From Nocardioides sp. ChNu-153 (lineage in GTDB: Bacteria; Actinomycetota; Actinomycetes; Propionibacteriales; Nocardioidaceae): a DNA stretch of 64,000 bases. Position 1 is the first letter of the stretch; every line of letters begins with the position of its first letter. The notes beneath the pieces were generated by a model. It did no database searches, was not told the origin of the DNA, and was given only the letters and a program-made list of their open reading frames with translations. Of this stretch, positions 42,547-50,706 are shown in pieces. Location: positions 496,001 to 560,000 of the forward strand of contig NZ_JADEVT010000001.1 of NCBI RefSeq assembly GCF_030466625.1. Reading direction: 5' to 3'. A program made the translations under genes and the position numbers.

Positions 42547-42861
42547 ATGGGCAAGAAGCTCACCGCCTACGTGACCGTCGGTGCGACCACCTACCCGCCC
42601 GGTGTCGTGCCGGACGAGGTCGCGAAGGAGGTCACCAACCCGAAGGCGTTCGCCACGGGCTCCGCCTCCCCGGCCGAGGCCCCCGACGCCGACGACACCG
42701 GCAAGGAGTCCGGCGCGGGCGAGCCGCCCCGCGCCGGCAAGGGCTCCGGCGTCGACGCCTGGGCGTCGTACGCCAAGGCCCTCGGCCTCGAGGTGAAGGA
42801 CGACGCCACCCGCGACGAGCTCATCGAGCTCGTCGACCAGCACAACAGCACCAACTCCTGA
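42547..42861 (+). CDS. Head protein with LEM/SAP-like C-terminus (104 aa)
   Basis: The N-terminal 30 residues (KLTAYVTVGATTYPPGVVPD) recall short capsid-associated proteins of the connector module. A disordered Pro/Glu/Ala linker is followed by WASYAKALGLEVKDDATRDE and LIELVDQ, a helix-extended-loop-helix like phage gpFI-type or SAP folds. Located between capsid and connector genes. Function inferred from place only. AGGAAGG precedes the ATG. Confidence 0.65.
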   Translation: MGKKLTAYVTVGATTYPPGVVPDEVAKEVTNPKAFATGSASPAEAPDADDTGKESGAGEPPRAGKGSGVDAWASYAKALGLEVKDDATRDELIELVDQHNSTNS

Positions 42862-42878
42862 GAGGAGGTGGGGCGGCC

Positions 42879-43274
42879 GTGACCGTCACGCCGACAGACG
42901 TCGCCGAGAACCTCGGCCGCCCCGCCCCCGACCAGAACTCCCCGCTGTACAAGCAGTGGGACCGGTGGATCACTGCGGTCCTGCTCGTCATCAAGAACCG
43001 CCTCGGCCCCACCGAGCAGCTCGACCAGGACACGCTCGACTACGTCGTGCTCGAGACGGTCTCCGAGCGCGCAGCGGTGGCGCTGCGCCAGGGGCAGACC
43101 TCCACCACTGTCACCGTCGACGACGGCACCGTGACGAACCGGTGGGAGAACAGCACCGACACCCGCGGCTTCGACTTCGACGACCGCTGGTGGGGATGGG
43201 CCCTCCTCCTGCCGCGCACCTCCCAGGAAGGGTTCTCCACCCGCCCGACCTTCGCCCCCGACCGCCGATGCTGA
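42879..43274 (+). CDS. Head-tail connector (adaptor)
   Basis: The 131-residue protein begins VTPTDVAENLGRPAPDQNSP, then WITAVLLVIKNRLG and LDYVVLETVSERAAVALRQ, the helical layout of gp6/gp15-type connectors that dock onto the portal. A beta segment follows (TSTTVTVDDGTVTNRW). AGGAGGTG precedes the GTG start. Order and size match siphovirus head-completion genes. Confidence 0.83.
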   Translation: MTVTPTDVAENLGRPAPDQNSPLYKQWDRWITAVLLVIKNRLGPTEQLDQDTLDYVVLETVSERAAVALRQGQTSTTVTVDDGTVTNRWENSTDTRGFDFDDRWWGWALLLPRTSQEGFSTRPTFAPDRRC

Positions 43275-43699
43275 ACTTCCACGAGCAGCTCGCCGCCGGC
43301 CTCGACCAACTCCGCGGCTACGCCGAAGACCGCATGCGCTCCCGCGTCGCTGTCGGTCGCCGCACCGGCGGCCGGGGCACCGACCCCACCACGGGCGCCC
43401 TGGTCGACCAGTACGTCGTCGTCCACCCGGACCTCGCCGCTCGTCTAGCCGGGAACGCCAACGGCCAGTCGCAGTCCACCCGCGCCGCGGCAGGCGCCGC
43501 CGAGGCGAGCCTCGCGAAGCGGGTGCTGCACCTGCCCTACTCCACGCCCGAGCTGTCCGACGGCGACATCGTCCACATCGTCGTGGGGGAGCGCGCCGGG
43601 ACGTGGTGGCGCATCGAGGAAGGCGACCTCGCCGACCAGCAGGCCGCAGCCCGGTACCCCGTGACCGCGACGACACGACCGGAGGGGTGGCCGCTGTGA
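43268..43699 (+). CDS. Head-closure protein (DUF6093-like)
   Basis: The 143-residue protein has DRMRSRVAVGRRTGGRGTDP, then YSTPELSDGDIVHIVVGERA and GTWWRIEEGDLADQQAAARYPV, a small beta barrel typical of head-closure (stopper) proteins, likely the DUF6093 family of actinophages. It overlaps the adaptor gene by 7 bp and the next gene by 4 bp. Confidence 0.8.
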   Translation: MLNFHEQLAAGLDQLRGYAEDRMRSRVAVGRRTGGRGTDPTTGALVDQYVVVHPDLAARLAGNANGQSQSTRAAAGAAEASLAKRVLHLPYSTPELSDGDIVHIVVGERAGTWWRIEEGDLADQQAAARYPVTATTRPEGWPL

Positions 43700-44073
43700 C
43701 CCTGTCCGACCTCGCCCGCGACATGCGGGCCATCCCGCCCCGCGCGGCCCGCGACATGCGGGAGATCGTCCGCGACGGTGTGCGCGCCGGCGCCACGTTG
43801 TCGCGGCAGAACGCGGAGCGCACCTCTGGGGCGCACGGCAAGCACGCCCCGAAGGCCATCAGCAGCGAGATGCACAGCGGCGGCGGGCTGTTCGGGAACT
43901 CGATCTCCGGCGAGTGGGGCTTCGACGCCAACAAGCCCCAGGGCGGCATGAGCTGGGAGACCGGCTCGCGGAACCAGCCGGCCCACCTCCCGCTGGCCAA
44001 GGCCGCCGACATCATCGGGCCCCAGTTCGCGGTCGAGGTGCACCGGGCGACCGGGCGCTGGTACTGGCTGTGA
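43696..44073 (+). CDS. HK97 gp10-like tail completion protein
   Basis: The 125-residue protein reads LARDMRAIPPRAARDMREIV, then GATLSRQNAERTSGAHGKHA and NQPAHLPLAKAADIIGPQFA, like HK97 gp10-type neck or tail proteins of actinophages. It lies between the closure and terminator genes as expected. Short overlaps on both sides imply coupled translation. Confidence 0.78.
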   Translation: MTLSDLARDMRAIPPRAARDMREIVRDGVRAGATLSRQNAERTSGAHGKHAPKAISSEMHSGGGLFGNSISGEWGFDANKPQGGMSWETGSRNQPAHLPLAKAADIIGPQFAVEVHRATGRWYWL

Positions 44074-44489
44074 GCGCCGCGACCGCAGAGGCCACCGCCG
44101 CCGCGCTCGTCGCGCAGGTTCGCACCCAGGTCGCCGCCGCCGTCGGTGTCTACCTCGCCGACGAGGTGCCCGGCACGAACGGCGACGACAGCAGCCGCCT
44201 CCCACCGCGGTGGGTCGAGGTCGGCCTGTCCCGCACCTTCGGCGGCGTCTACCGCATCGGCGCCCGGCCCAGCACCACCGCGCACTACGTCACCGTCGGC
44301 ACCGCCGACGGCAACGTCCCCAGCGTGCAGCGCCTCCAGCAGCAGACCGCAGCGGCGCTCGAGGGGGCCCGCATCCAGATCGGCGCGGCGTCGACGTCCC
44401 CGCTGGCCTTCTACGCCCAGACCGACGTGACGTACCTCCGCGACCTCGGCCGCTACTGGCAGCTCACGACCTACTCGTTCGCGATCTGA
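44070..44489 (+). CDS. Tail terminator protein
   Basis: The 139-residue protein follows the gp10-like gene and precedes the tail tube. Its alpha/beta pattern (RWVEVGLSRTFGGVYRIGAR, then YVTVGTADGNVPSVQRLQQQ and FYAQTDVTYLRDLGRYWQLT) fits tail-terminator (gpU-like) proteins. It caps the tail and joins it to the head. Overlaps the upstream stop by 4 bp. Confidence 0.75.
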   Translation: MSAATAEATAAALVAQVRTQVAAAVGVYLADEVPGTNGDDSSRLPPRWVEVGLSRTFGGVYRIGARPSTTAHYVTVGTADGNVPSVQRLQQQTAAALEGARIQIGAASTSPLAFYAQTDVTYLRDLGRYWQLTTYSFAI

Positions 44490-44500
44490 GGAGACCGCCC

Positions 44501-44755
44501 GTGCCCGACAACCTCGTCCGCGTCCGCCACCAGGGGCGCGAGTTCAACTACGGCCGGGACGCCGCCGAGCTCACCGGGCTCGAGGTTCTCGACGACGAGC
44601 CGACCCGCCGCCGCGACGGCTCGCCCCGACCCGCGACCCGTGCCGCCAACGGCCGGCGCGCCAAGCCCACCACGAAGCTCGCTCCCGCCAAGAAGGCGGC
44701 GGCGAAGGAGGCGGTCACCTCGTCCGCCAACGACACGAAGGAGCAGGACCAGTGA
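44501..44755 (+). CDS. Small basic protein before the tail tube gene (84 aa)
   Basis: Not recognised as a family. NLVRVRHQGREFNYGRDAAE is followed by a Lys/Ala/Pro tail. It may be a short tail-assembly or head-tail joining protein. GGAGA precedes the GTG; the stop overlaps the next start. Confidence 0.6.
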   Translation: MPDNLVRVRHQGREFNYGRDAAELTGLEVLDDEPTRRRDGSPRPATRAANGRRAKPTTKLAPAKKAAAKEAVTSSANDTKEQDQ

Positions 44756-45282
44756 CCATCGTCTTTCCCGAGACCACCAAGGCGCGCGGCAACACCAGCA
44801 TCGGCGTGCTGACCGCCTACAACGGCGACGGGACGCTCTCCCTCGCCACGGACGTCAACGTCGACACCTCCCTGATCGTCTCGTGCTTCATGTACGGCGA
44901 CGAGTGGGGCATCACCACGAACGAGAACGTCGGGCAGGGCCCCAAGCCGTTCTGCTCGAAGAAGGTCCCGCAGGAGTTCGGTGACGAGACCGTCGAGGTC
45001 GCCGCGCTGCAGTACTCCTACGACCCCCAGGGCGCGGCGGCCTCCGAGGCCAACCGGGCGAAGACGCTCCTCGTCCCCGGGACCGAGGTGTGGCTTGTCG
45101 TGCGTCGCGGTATCGACGCGGAGACCGAGCCGTTCGCGGTCGGGGACATCGTGGACCTGCACCGCGTGGTGCTCGGCAAGCAGAACAAGACCCAGACCGG
45201 CGCCGGCGAGTTCGACATCTACACGATCACCCAGCGCGCGGTGCACCGCCAGTCGGTCGAGGACGTCGCGATCGCCGCCTGA
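44752..45282 (+). CDS. Major tail (tube) protein
   Basis: The 176-residue protein is beta-rich (TIVFPETTKARGNTSIGVLT, VEVAALQYSYDPQGAAASEA, EVWLVVRRGIDAETEPFAVG, then IYTITQRAVHRQ). Its position before the frameshifted chaperone and a strong hairpin identify it as the tail tube subunit. It polymerises to build the flexible non-contractile tail. The GTG start overlaps the upstream stop. Confidence 0.88.
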   Translation: MTIVFPETTKARGNTSIGVLTAYNGDGTLSLATDVNVDTSLIVSCFMYGDEWGITTNENVGQGPKPFCSKKVPQEFGDETVEVAALQYSYDPQGAAASEANRAKTLLVPGTEVWLVVRRGIDAETEPFAVGDIVDLHRVVLGKQNKTQTGAGEFDIYTITQRAVHRQSVEDVAIAA

Positions 45283-45299
45283 CCGGCACCCCCACCACG

Positions 45300-45338
45300 C
45301 CCGCCGCCGGACGCCATGCCGAGTCGTCCGGCGGCGGG
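45300..45338 (+). terminator. Strong hairpin after the tail tube gene
   Basis: A perfect 14-bp stem CCCGCCGCCGGACG (45300-45313) with CGTCCGGCGGCGGG (45325-45338), 11-nt loop. It likely reduces read-through, keeping tube protein in excess over chaperone and tape measure. The 10-mer ACCACTCGGC is then repeated (45341, 45351). Confidence 0.75.
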
Positions 45339-45376
45339 TCACCACTCGGCACCACTCGGCCAGCCAGGAGCGCCCC

Positions 45377-46066
45377 ATGCCCAAGTCCCTCAGCGAGCTG
45401 CGCGCCGACACCCGGCCCGACGGCCAGCCGCGCCGCGTCGAGCGCATCAAGTCCATCTGCCTCGCGCAGCACCTCGTAGCCGAAGCTCAGCGGCTGCAGG
45501 CGGCCCGTGCCGACGCGTTCACGGCCGTCCGCACCGAGCAGGAGGGCGAGGCCCCCCGCTCGATGGTCCGGTCCCCGGCCGAGTCGGCGCTCAACGCCAT
45601 CGACACCGAGCTCGCCGCCATCGGCGAGCAGATGCGGGACGCGACCGGCGAGCTGCTCCTGCGCGGGATGACCGGCGGCGAGTGGCGCCGATGGGTCAGC
45701 GAGCACCCGGCTCGCAAGGGCAACGCCATCGACGAGCGGTGGGGACTCGGCGTCGTGGACGCCGACGCCCTGGCCAACGACCTCGGCAAGTGGGTGGTGT
45801 CCTACAACGACGAGCCCGTCGACGCCGACGCCCTCGCGTTCATCCTCGACAGCGCCGCGGCCGCCGACGTCAACGACATGGTGTCGATCGTCGTGCAGAT
45901 GCACGAGATCTCGGTGACGATCCCAAAATCGCGGAGCGCCTCGTCGGACAGCCCGACGAGCGCGCCCGCCTCGACCTCGCCCGCACCCTCGGAGTCGCAC
46001 CGCGACGGCTCTACGGCTGGGAGCCCGCCGAGCGCCACGAGCACTACGACGCCGACGGCGAGCTGA
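45377..46066 (+). CDS. Tail assembly chaperone, short form (gpG-like)
   Basis: The 229-residue product of normal decoding. A short basic start (SLSELRADTRPDG) is followed by a helical body rich in Glu and Arg with MTGGEWRRWVSEHPARKGNA, typical of actinophage tail chaperones. The last 46 residues after the slip site are low-complexity Ser/Thr/Pro. It binds the tape measure before tube assembly. GGAG precedes the ATG by about 7 nt. Confidence 0.87.
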   Translation: MPKSLSELRADTRPDGQPRRVERIKSICLAQHLVAEAQRLQAARADAFTAVRTEQEGEAPRSMVRSPAESALNAIDTELAAIGEQMRDATGELLLRGMTGGEWRRWVSEHPARKGNAIDERWGLGVVDADALANDLGKWVVSYNDEPVDADALAFILDSAAAADVNDMVSIVVQMHEISVTIPKSRSASSDSPTSAPASTSPAPSESHRDGSTAGSPPSATSTTTPTAS

Positions 46067-46416
46067 CCGGCTACACCGTCGTCACCCGCGAACCCGAGTG
46101 GTCCGATCAGGACCGAGACCTGCTGCTGGCGCTCGCGGCCTACGAGCGCGGGGTCTGCGAGTGCGGCTACCACGCCTCGCTCGCCGCCGACAGCAGCAAC
46201 TTCTTCACCTTCGAGGTCTCGACGTGCCCGGTGTGCGCCGGCGCCGCACAGTACGCCCGCGTGCAGCAAGCCGCCGACGAGCGCGAGGAGAAGCGAGGCA
46301 GCGGCGAGACGTTGCCCCCTCAGGCTCGCCGAGCGAGCGATGGGCGGCGGACGCACATCCGCCTGATGACCGAGCGGGAGAAGGCCGAGACCCTGGCGAA
46401 GGCAGGCGGCCGCTAG
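45377..46416 (+). CDS. Tail assembly chaperone, -1 frameshift product (gpGT-like)
   Basis: Ribosomes that slip back one base at CCCAAAA (45922-45928) read on as IAERLVGQPDERARLDLART and stop at 46416, giving about 346 residues (184 before, 162 after the slip). The added part contains a CGYH and CPVC zinc-like pair and a basic C-terminus. The G/GT ratio sets tail assembly in lambda and relatives. The alternative reading frame has no plausible start of its own. Confidence 0.88.
45922..45928 (+). promoter_or_regulatory. -1 ribosomal slippery heptamer
   Basis: C-CCA-AAA fits X-XXY-YYZ and is in phase with the chaperone codons CCA AAA. Downstream GC-rich sequence can supply a stimulatory structure. 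Confidence 0.9.
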
Positions 46417-46429
46417 CGCTCGGCGGGGG

Positions 46430-46693
46430 TCACGCCGCGCCGGGGGTCTCGTCGTCTAGTGGAACAGGCGCAGACGCGTAGAAGAGCACCGCCGCGGTCG
46501 CCGCGACAGCGATCAGCAGCGCCAGCAGCACGGGCCCCTCCACGGCGGCAAGTACCAGCGCGGCGATGACGCCAGCGACCGCCCCGCTCCCGAGGGCGTT
46601 GCCCACCTTCCGCATCCGCCACTCCGCCAGCAGCGACAGATGGACCATCAGCACCTCGATGTCCTCGCGGCTGGCCGGTTCGTTCGCGCTCAT
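46430..46693 (-). CDS. Small two-span membrane protein, antisense in the tail operon (87 aa)
   Basis: Two hydrophobic segments (VAGVIAALVLAAVEGPVLLA and LLIAVAATAAVLFYA) are preceded by a polar N-terminus with paired charges. It is on the strand opposite to all surrounding tail genes, filling the gap between chaperone and tape measure. TAGGCT on the minus strand (46705-46700) is 6 nt before the ATG, a leaderless promoter. It resembles a moron expressed from the prophage; a superinfection-exclusion role is possible but not shown. Confidence 0.68.
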   Translation of the reverse strand: MSANEPASREDIEVLMVHLSLLAEWRMRKVGNALGSGAVAGVIAALVLAAVEGPVLLALLIAVAATAAVLFYASAPVPLDDETPGAA

Positions 46694-46699
46694 GCGCTG

Positions 46700-46705
46700 A
46701 GCCTA
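46700..46705 (-). promoter_or_regulatory. Leaderless -10 box of the antisense membrane gene
   Basis: TAGGCT ends 6 nt before the ATG at 46693, matching spacing seen at other independently transcribed genes here. Confidence 0.5.
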
Positions 46706-46725
46706 GAGACATCGAGGAGGGTCGC

Positions 46726-49700
46726 GTGGCTGTACGTCACGAGAAGGTCGTCCTCACGCTCGAGGACCGGTTCACCACACGGGCGGCGCAGGCGGCCGCA
46801 CAGACGGCCCTGCTCGAGCGGGAGGTCGAGCGGCTGAACCGTCGTGCCGGCCAGAACGCCACCGCCTCGGACCAGCAGGGCCGTGCCCTCGAGCGCCTGA
46901 ACCAGCAGCTCGTGGCGAACCGGAACGCCCTGCAGGGAGTGCGCGGCGGCCTCGGCAACGTCAACCAGCAGCTGCCCATCGCATCGCAGAACTCGCAGAC
47001 CCTGGCGAACCAGATCGACCGCGCATCGGGCCGTCTCGGGCTGCTGGCAGAGGCGGCGATCGCGCTCGGCCCGGCGCTCATCCCGATCGGCGCTGTCGCA
47101 GTTCCGGCCGTCACCGGACTCGCCGCACAGCTGGGGTTCGCCGCGCTCGCCGCCGGCACCGCAGTCCTCGCTTTCCAGGGGGTCGGGGACGCCGTGACGG
47201 CGATGAACGAGGCGGCACTTGACCCCTCGATCGACAACCTGATCAAGGTCCACGAGACCCTCGACCGGCTCTCGCCGTCCGCCCAGGACCTCGTCGCACA
47301 GCTGCAGTCGATGCGCAGTGGCCTCGCCGCGGTCCGCGACTCCGCCGCTGGCGGGCTGTTCCCCGGCGTGATCGAGGGCCTCCAGCACCTCGAGCGGCTC
47401 CTGCCCCGGCTGGAGGACTTCGTCGCTGCCATCGGTCAGGCCGGCGGCCAGGCGTTCGCCGACGTCGCCGAGTCGCTCGCGTCCGACCGCTGGGCCCCCT
47501 TTCTCGACTTCCTCCAGGACGAGGCGCCTCAGGCCATCCACGAGCTCACCATCACCCTCGGCGCCCTCGCCCACGGGCTCGCCGAGCTGTGGATGGCGTT
47601 CGACCCGCTCAACGACGACTTCTCCCGCTGGCTCCTTGGGCAGGCCCGCGCCTTCGACCGCTGGGCCGCCGCGCTCGACCAGACCCAGGGCTTCGAGGAC
47701 TTCACCAACTTCATCCGGGAGAGCGGCCCCCAGGTCGCCGAGACCCTCGGAGCCATCGGCAACGCCCTCGTCCAGGTCGTCGAGGCCGCCGCACCCCTCG
47801 GCGGGCCCGTGCTAGAGGTCCTCGAGACGCTCGCCGACGTCCTCGCCGGCATCGCGAACACCAACGCCGGGAGCCGCCTCATCACGATGGCGGCCGCAGT
47901 CGTGGTCCTCAACCGCACCCTGGCGGGCCTCACCGCCATCATGGGCCGCTTCGGGGCCGTCGCGGGCGGGGCGGCCGGGGGCGCCGGCGGCGCCGGCGGC
48001 ATGGCGGCGTTCACGTCCCGCGTACAGGGCGCGCGAACCGCCGTCACCGGGTTCCGCAACGACGTGCGGTCGATGCGAGGGGAGTACCGCAACCTCGGCG
48101 CAACCTCGGCGCTCGTCACGTCCGCCATGTCGAACACGACCGCCGCGTCGCAGCGGACCCGCGCCGCCATCGCCCAGACCACCCGCGTCGTCGGCGGAGC
48201 CGCCGCCGGCGTCGCTGCATTCGCCGTGGCGTCCGGCGCAGTCGGGTCCTCCATGGACATCCAGAACACCGCGATGCTCGGGCTCGTTGGTTCGATGAAG
48301 GGCCCGTGGGGCGCTGCCATCGGCGCGAGCATCGGCCTCTTGCTCGACATGCAGAAGGGCGGCGACCAGGCCGAGAAGGCGATCGTGCGGCTCAACAGCG
48401 CGATGGCCGCAGCCGACTCCGTCGAGGGCATGAACCAGGCCCTCGCCGACACCGGCGCCGAGCTCGACGCGCTGATGGAGAAGGCCAACAAGTTCGGCGG
48501 CCTCAACCCCACCGGCATCGGGATGGGCTTCGACTACATCTTCTCCGGGTTCGACATGGACGACACCGCGATCGGCAAGGCTGCCGACGCGCTCGACACC
48601 CAGCGCGAGAACGTCGAGAACCTCGAGTTCTCGCTGCGGCAGCTCGGCATGGCCATGAACATGCCGAGGGAGACCGGCGCCGACCTCACCGCGATCCTCA
48701 AGGCCGCGGGCCCGGCGATGAACGACCTCGGCATCAGCGCCGAGGACCTGGCCGACGCAGCGGCCGACGGTCGGATCGTCCAGTTCGCCGAGGACCTGGC
48801 CGGCTGGGACGACCACGCCAACGCCGCGCGGTTCTCGATCGAGCAGCTGGGCGCGTCCTTCGCACACCTCAACAACCAGCTCGACGGCCGCGCTTCCATG
48901 CGCGACTACGAAGCCGCACTCGACGGGGTCACCGCATCCATCGCCGAGCACGGCCGCACCCTCGACATCGACACCGAGGCCGGACGCGCCAACGAGGCGG
49001 CCCTCGACGGAGTCGCGCAGAGCGCGCTCGACCTCGCCGACACGATGTCCGGGATGGAGCGAGCGGAGTTCCTCCACCGTGCGCGCCAAGACCTCATCGC
49101 TGCGGCCGAGCAGTTCGGACTGTCCGGCGACGCCGCTGCCCGGTTCGCTGACCGGGTCGGTCTCAGCGGAGACCTGGTGGGCGAGGCGGTGAACGCCGCG
49201 CGGGCCGAGGTCGACCAGCTCTACGCAGCGTTCATGGCGCTGCCCGGCGAGGTCCGCACGGACCTGCGAACGAACGGCTACCCCACGAGCGCCGCCGAGG
49301 TGTCTGCGCTGCAGCGGAAGTACGACCTGACCCCCGACCAGGTCACCACGATCCTCCGGGCCCGTGACGAGGTGTCCCCGATCGTAGCCCGGGTGCGGGC
49401 CCAGCTCGCCACGATCGGCACCAACTTCACGGTCCGCATCAACGGCGTGCTCGGTGACTTCTTCTCGGCCGGCGGCAACTTCTTCCGACCCGGCAGCCTG
49501 CCGGTCACGGCGTTCGCTGGCGGCGGCCTTGACCTGCCCAACGCACACCAGGCCGAGCTCACCCGACCTGGAGCACCCCTCCGGATCTGGTCTGAGCCGG
49601 AGACCCAGGGCGAGGCGTACATCCCGCTGGCGAACGACTGGCGCCGGCCCCGCGCCCTGGAGATCTTCCGAGAGACGGGCCGAGTCCTGGGCGTACCGAC

Positions 49701-49929
49701 GTTCGCCGACGGCGGCGTGGTCCGCCCTGCCCCGGCCAGCCGCGTCGTGACTCTGGAGCGGCCCTCCGGTGCCTCAGGCGAACAGATCGACTACGGCCGT
49801 CTCGCCGCGGCGGTCGCCGCCGCGCTCATGCGTCAGCCCCCGCCGGTCGTCCGCGTGGACGGGCCCGGGGCCATGGCCATCGTTCAGGCCGGTGAACGGG
49901 AATGGCGCGACGTAGGGAACAGGGGGTAG
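46726..49929 (+). CDS. Tape measure protein
   Basis: The 1067-residue protein is the longest in the window. It opens with coiled-coil-forming helices (AQTALLEREVERLNRRAGQN), then long Ala/Gly-rich helices and hydrophobic membrane-like segments (about 115-160, 470-490 and 505-520), which are the usual features. It sets tail length and takes part in DNA ejection; using the common 1.5 angstrom per residue rule, the tail would be near 160 nm. Start GTG at 46726 follows GAGGAGG. The C-terminus (about 890-1067) is rich in Gly and Arg. Confidence 0.95.
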   Translation: MAVRHEKVVLTLEDRFTTRAAQAAAQTALLEREVERLNRRAGQNATASDQQGRALERLNQQLVANRNALQGVRGGLGNVNQQLPIASQNSQTLANQIDRASGRLGLLAEAAIALGPALIPIGAVAVPAVTGLAAQLGFAALAAGTAVLAFQGVGDAVTAMNEAALDPSIDNLIKVHETLDRLSPSAQDLVAQLQSMRSGLAAVRDSAAGGLFPGVIEGLQHLERLLPRLEDFVAAIGQAGGQAFADVAESLASDRWAPFLDFLQDEAPQAIHELTITLGALAHGLAELWMAFDPLNDDFSRWLLGQARAFDRWAAALDQTQGFEDFTNFIRESGPQVAETLGAIGNALVQVVEAAAPLGGPVLEVLETLADVLAGIANTNAGSRLITMAAAVVVLNRTLAGLTAIMGRFGAVAGGAAGGAGGAGGMAAFTSRVQGARTAVTGFRNDVRSMRGEYRNLGATSALVTSAMSNTTAASQRTRAAIAQTTRVVGGAAAGVAAFAVASGAVGSSMDIQNTAMLGLVGSMKGPWGAAIGASIGLLLDMQKGGDQAEKAIVRLNSAMAAADSVEGMNQALADTGAELDALMEKANKFGGLNPTGIGMGFDYIFSGFDMDDTAIGKAADALDTQRENVENLEFSLRQLGMAMNMPRETGADLTAILKAAGPAMNDLGISAEDLADAAADGRIVQFAEDLAGWDDHANAARFSIEQLGASFAHLNNQLDGRASMRDYEAALDGVTASIAEHGRTLDIDTEAGRANEAALDGVAQSALDLADTMSGMERAEFLHRARQDLIAAAEQFGLSGDAAARFADRVGLSGDLVGEAVNAARAEVDQLYAAFMALPGEVRTDLRTNGYPTSAAEVSALQRKYDLTPDQVTTILRARDEVSPIVARVRAQLATIGTNFTVRINGVLGDFFSAGGNFFRPGSLPVTAFAGGGLDLPNAHQAELTRPGAPLRIWSEPETQGEAYIPLANDWRRPRALEIFRETGRVLGVPTFADGGVVRPAPASRVVTLERPSGASGEQIDYGRLAAAVAAALMRQPPPVVRVDGPGAMAIVQAGEREWRDVGNRG

Positions 49930-49932
49930 CGC

Positions 49933-50706
49933 ATGATCGTGGTCCCGCCCGGAACCCCTGCGCCCAACGTCGTGGTCGACACCGAGTCGCCGTTGTACCT
50001 CCGTGTCAACGACCACTGGCTCCACCTCAACGGTGTCGAGGCCGACCTGCAGGTCGACACCAGCCGCGGCCGGGACATGTTCGAGTCGCTCGACGGATTC
50101 CTGTGGTGGCAGCAGGCGCCGGCGAACAAGCGGACGTGGAAGCTGGACTACCGGTGGGCCACCGAGCTTGCGATGCGTGCGCTGCGGGTCGCGGCCAACT
50201 ACCCCGGCGACGTGTGGCTCCTGCACCGCGAGCACGCAGTCGCGAACATGCTCGCTCCTCTCGACTGCCAGGGAACCGGTGCCCCTCTCCTCGCGGGAGG
50301 GATGCCGCTTCGGCGGTTCGTCAGCGCCACTTCCGTGACGTCCATGGTCCGCGGCGGGGTCCCAACATTCCTCGGCGTCTGGACCGACGCCGCGGCCGGC
50401 ACTCCGGTCGGGACGGTCACATACCCGGGCGGAAGCGCTGTCCTAGAGGCGCCGGCGGGCACAACCGCGCAGCGCACCCAGGTCGCCTTCACCCCCGACG
50501 TCGACGGCCTCGTCACCGCCACCGTCGTCGCTGGCACCACCGGGTTGCAACTGACCGAGGACTGGATGCCCGCCGAGTGGATGCCAGGGCTGCGTGCTCC
50601 GTGTCGGGTCGCAGTCACAGATCCCCAGCGGCGCCTCAACCGTATGGAAGACCGGAGCCAGGGACGCGGGGACTACACGGTCGAGATCATGGAGGTGGGG
50701 CCTTGA
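49933..50706 (+). CDS. Distal tail / tail-tip protein
   Basis: The 257-residue protein lies right after the tape measure. It reads PLYLRVNDHWLHLNGVEADL with conserved W and Y residues, VDTSRGRDMFESLDGFLWWQ and WKLDYRWATELAMRALRVAA, then a beta-rich middle and tail. This fits distal tail (Dit-like) baseplate-hub proteins by position and fold. The next start overlaps as TTGA. Confidence 0.78.
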   Translation: MIVVPPGTPAPNVVVDTESPLYLRVNDHWLHLNGVEADLQVDTSRGRDMFESLDGFLWWQQAPANKRTWKLDYRWATELAMRALRVAANYPGDVWLLHREHAVANMLAPLDCQGTGAPLLAGGMPLRRFVSATSVTSMVRGGVPTFLGVWTDAAAGTPVGTVTYPGGSAVLEAPAGTTAQRTQVAFTPDVDGLVTATVVAGTTGLQLTEDWMPAEWMPGLRAPCRVAVTDPQRRLNRMEDRSQGRGDYTVEIMEVGP

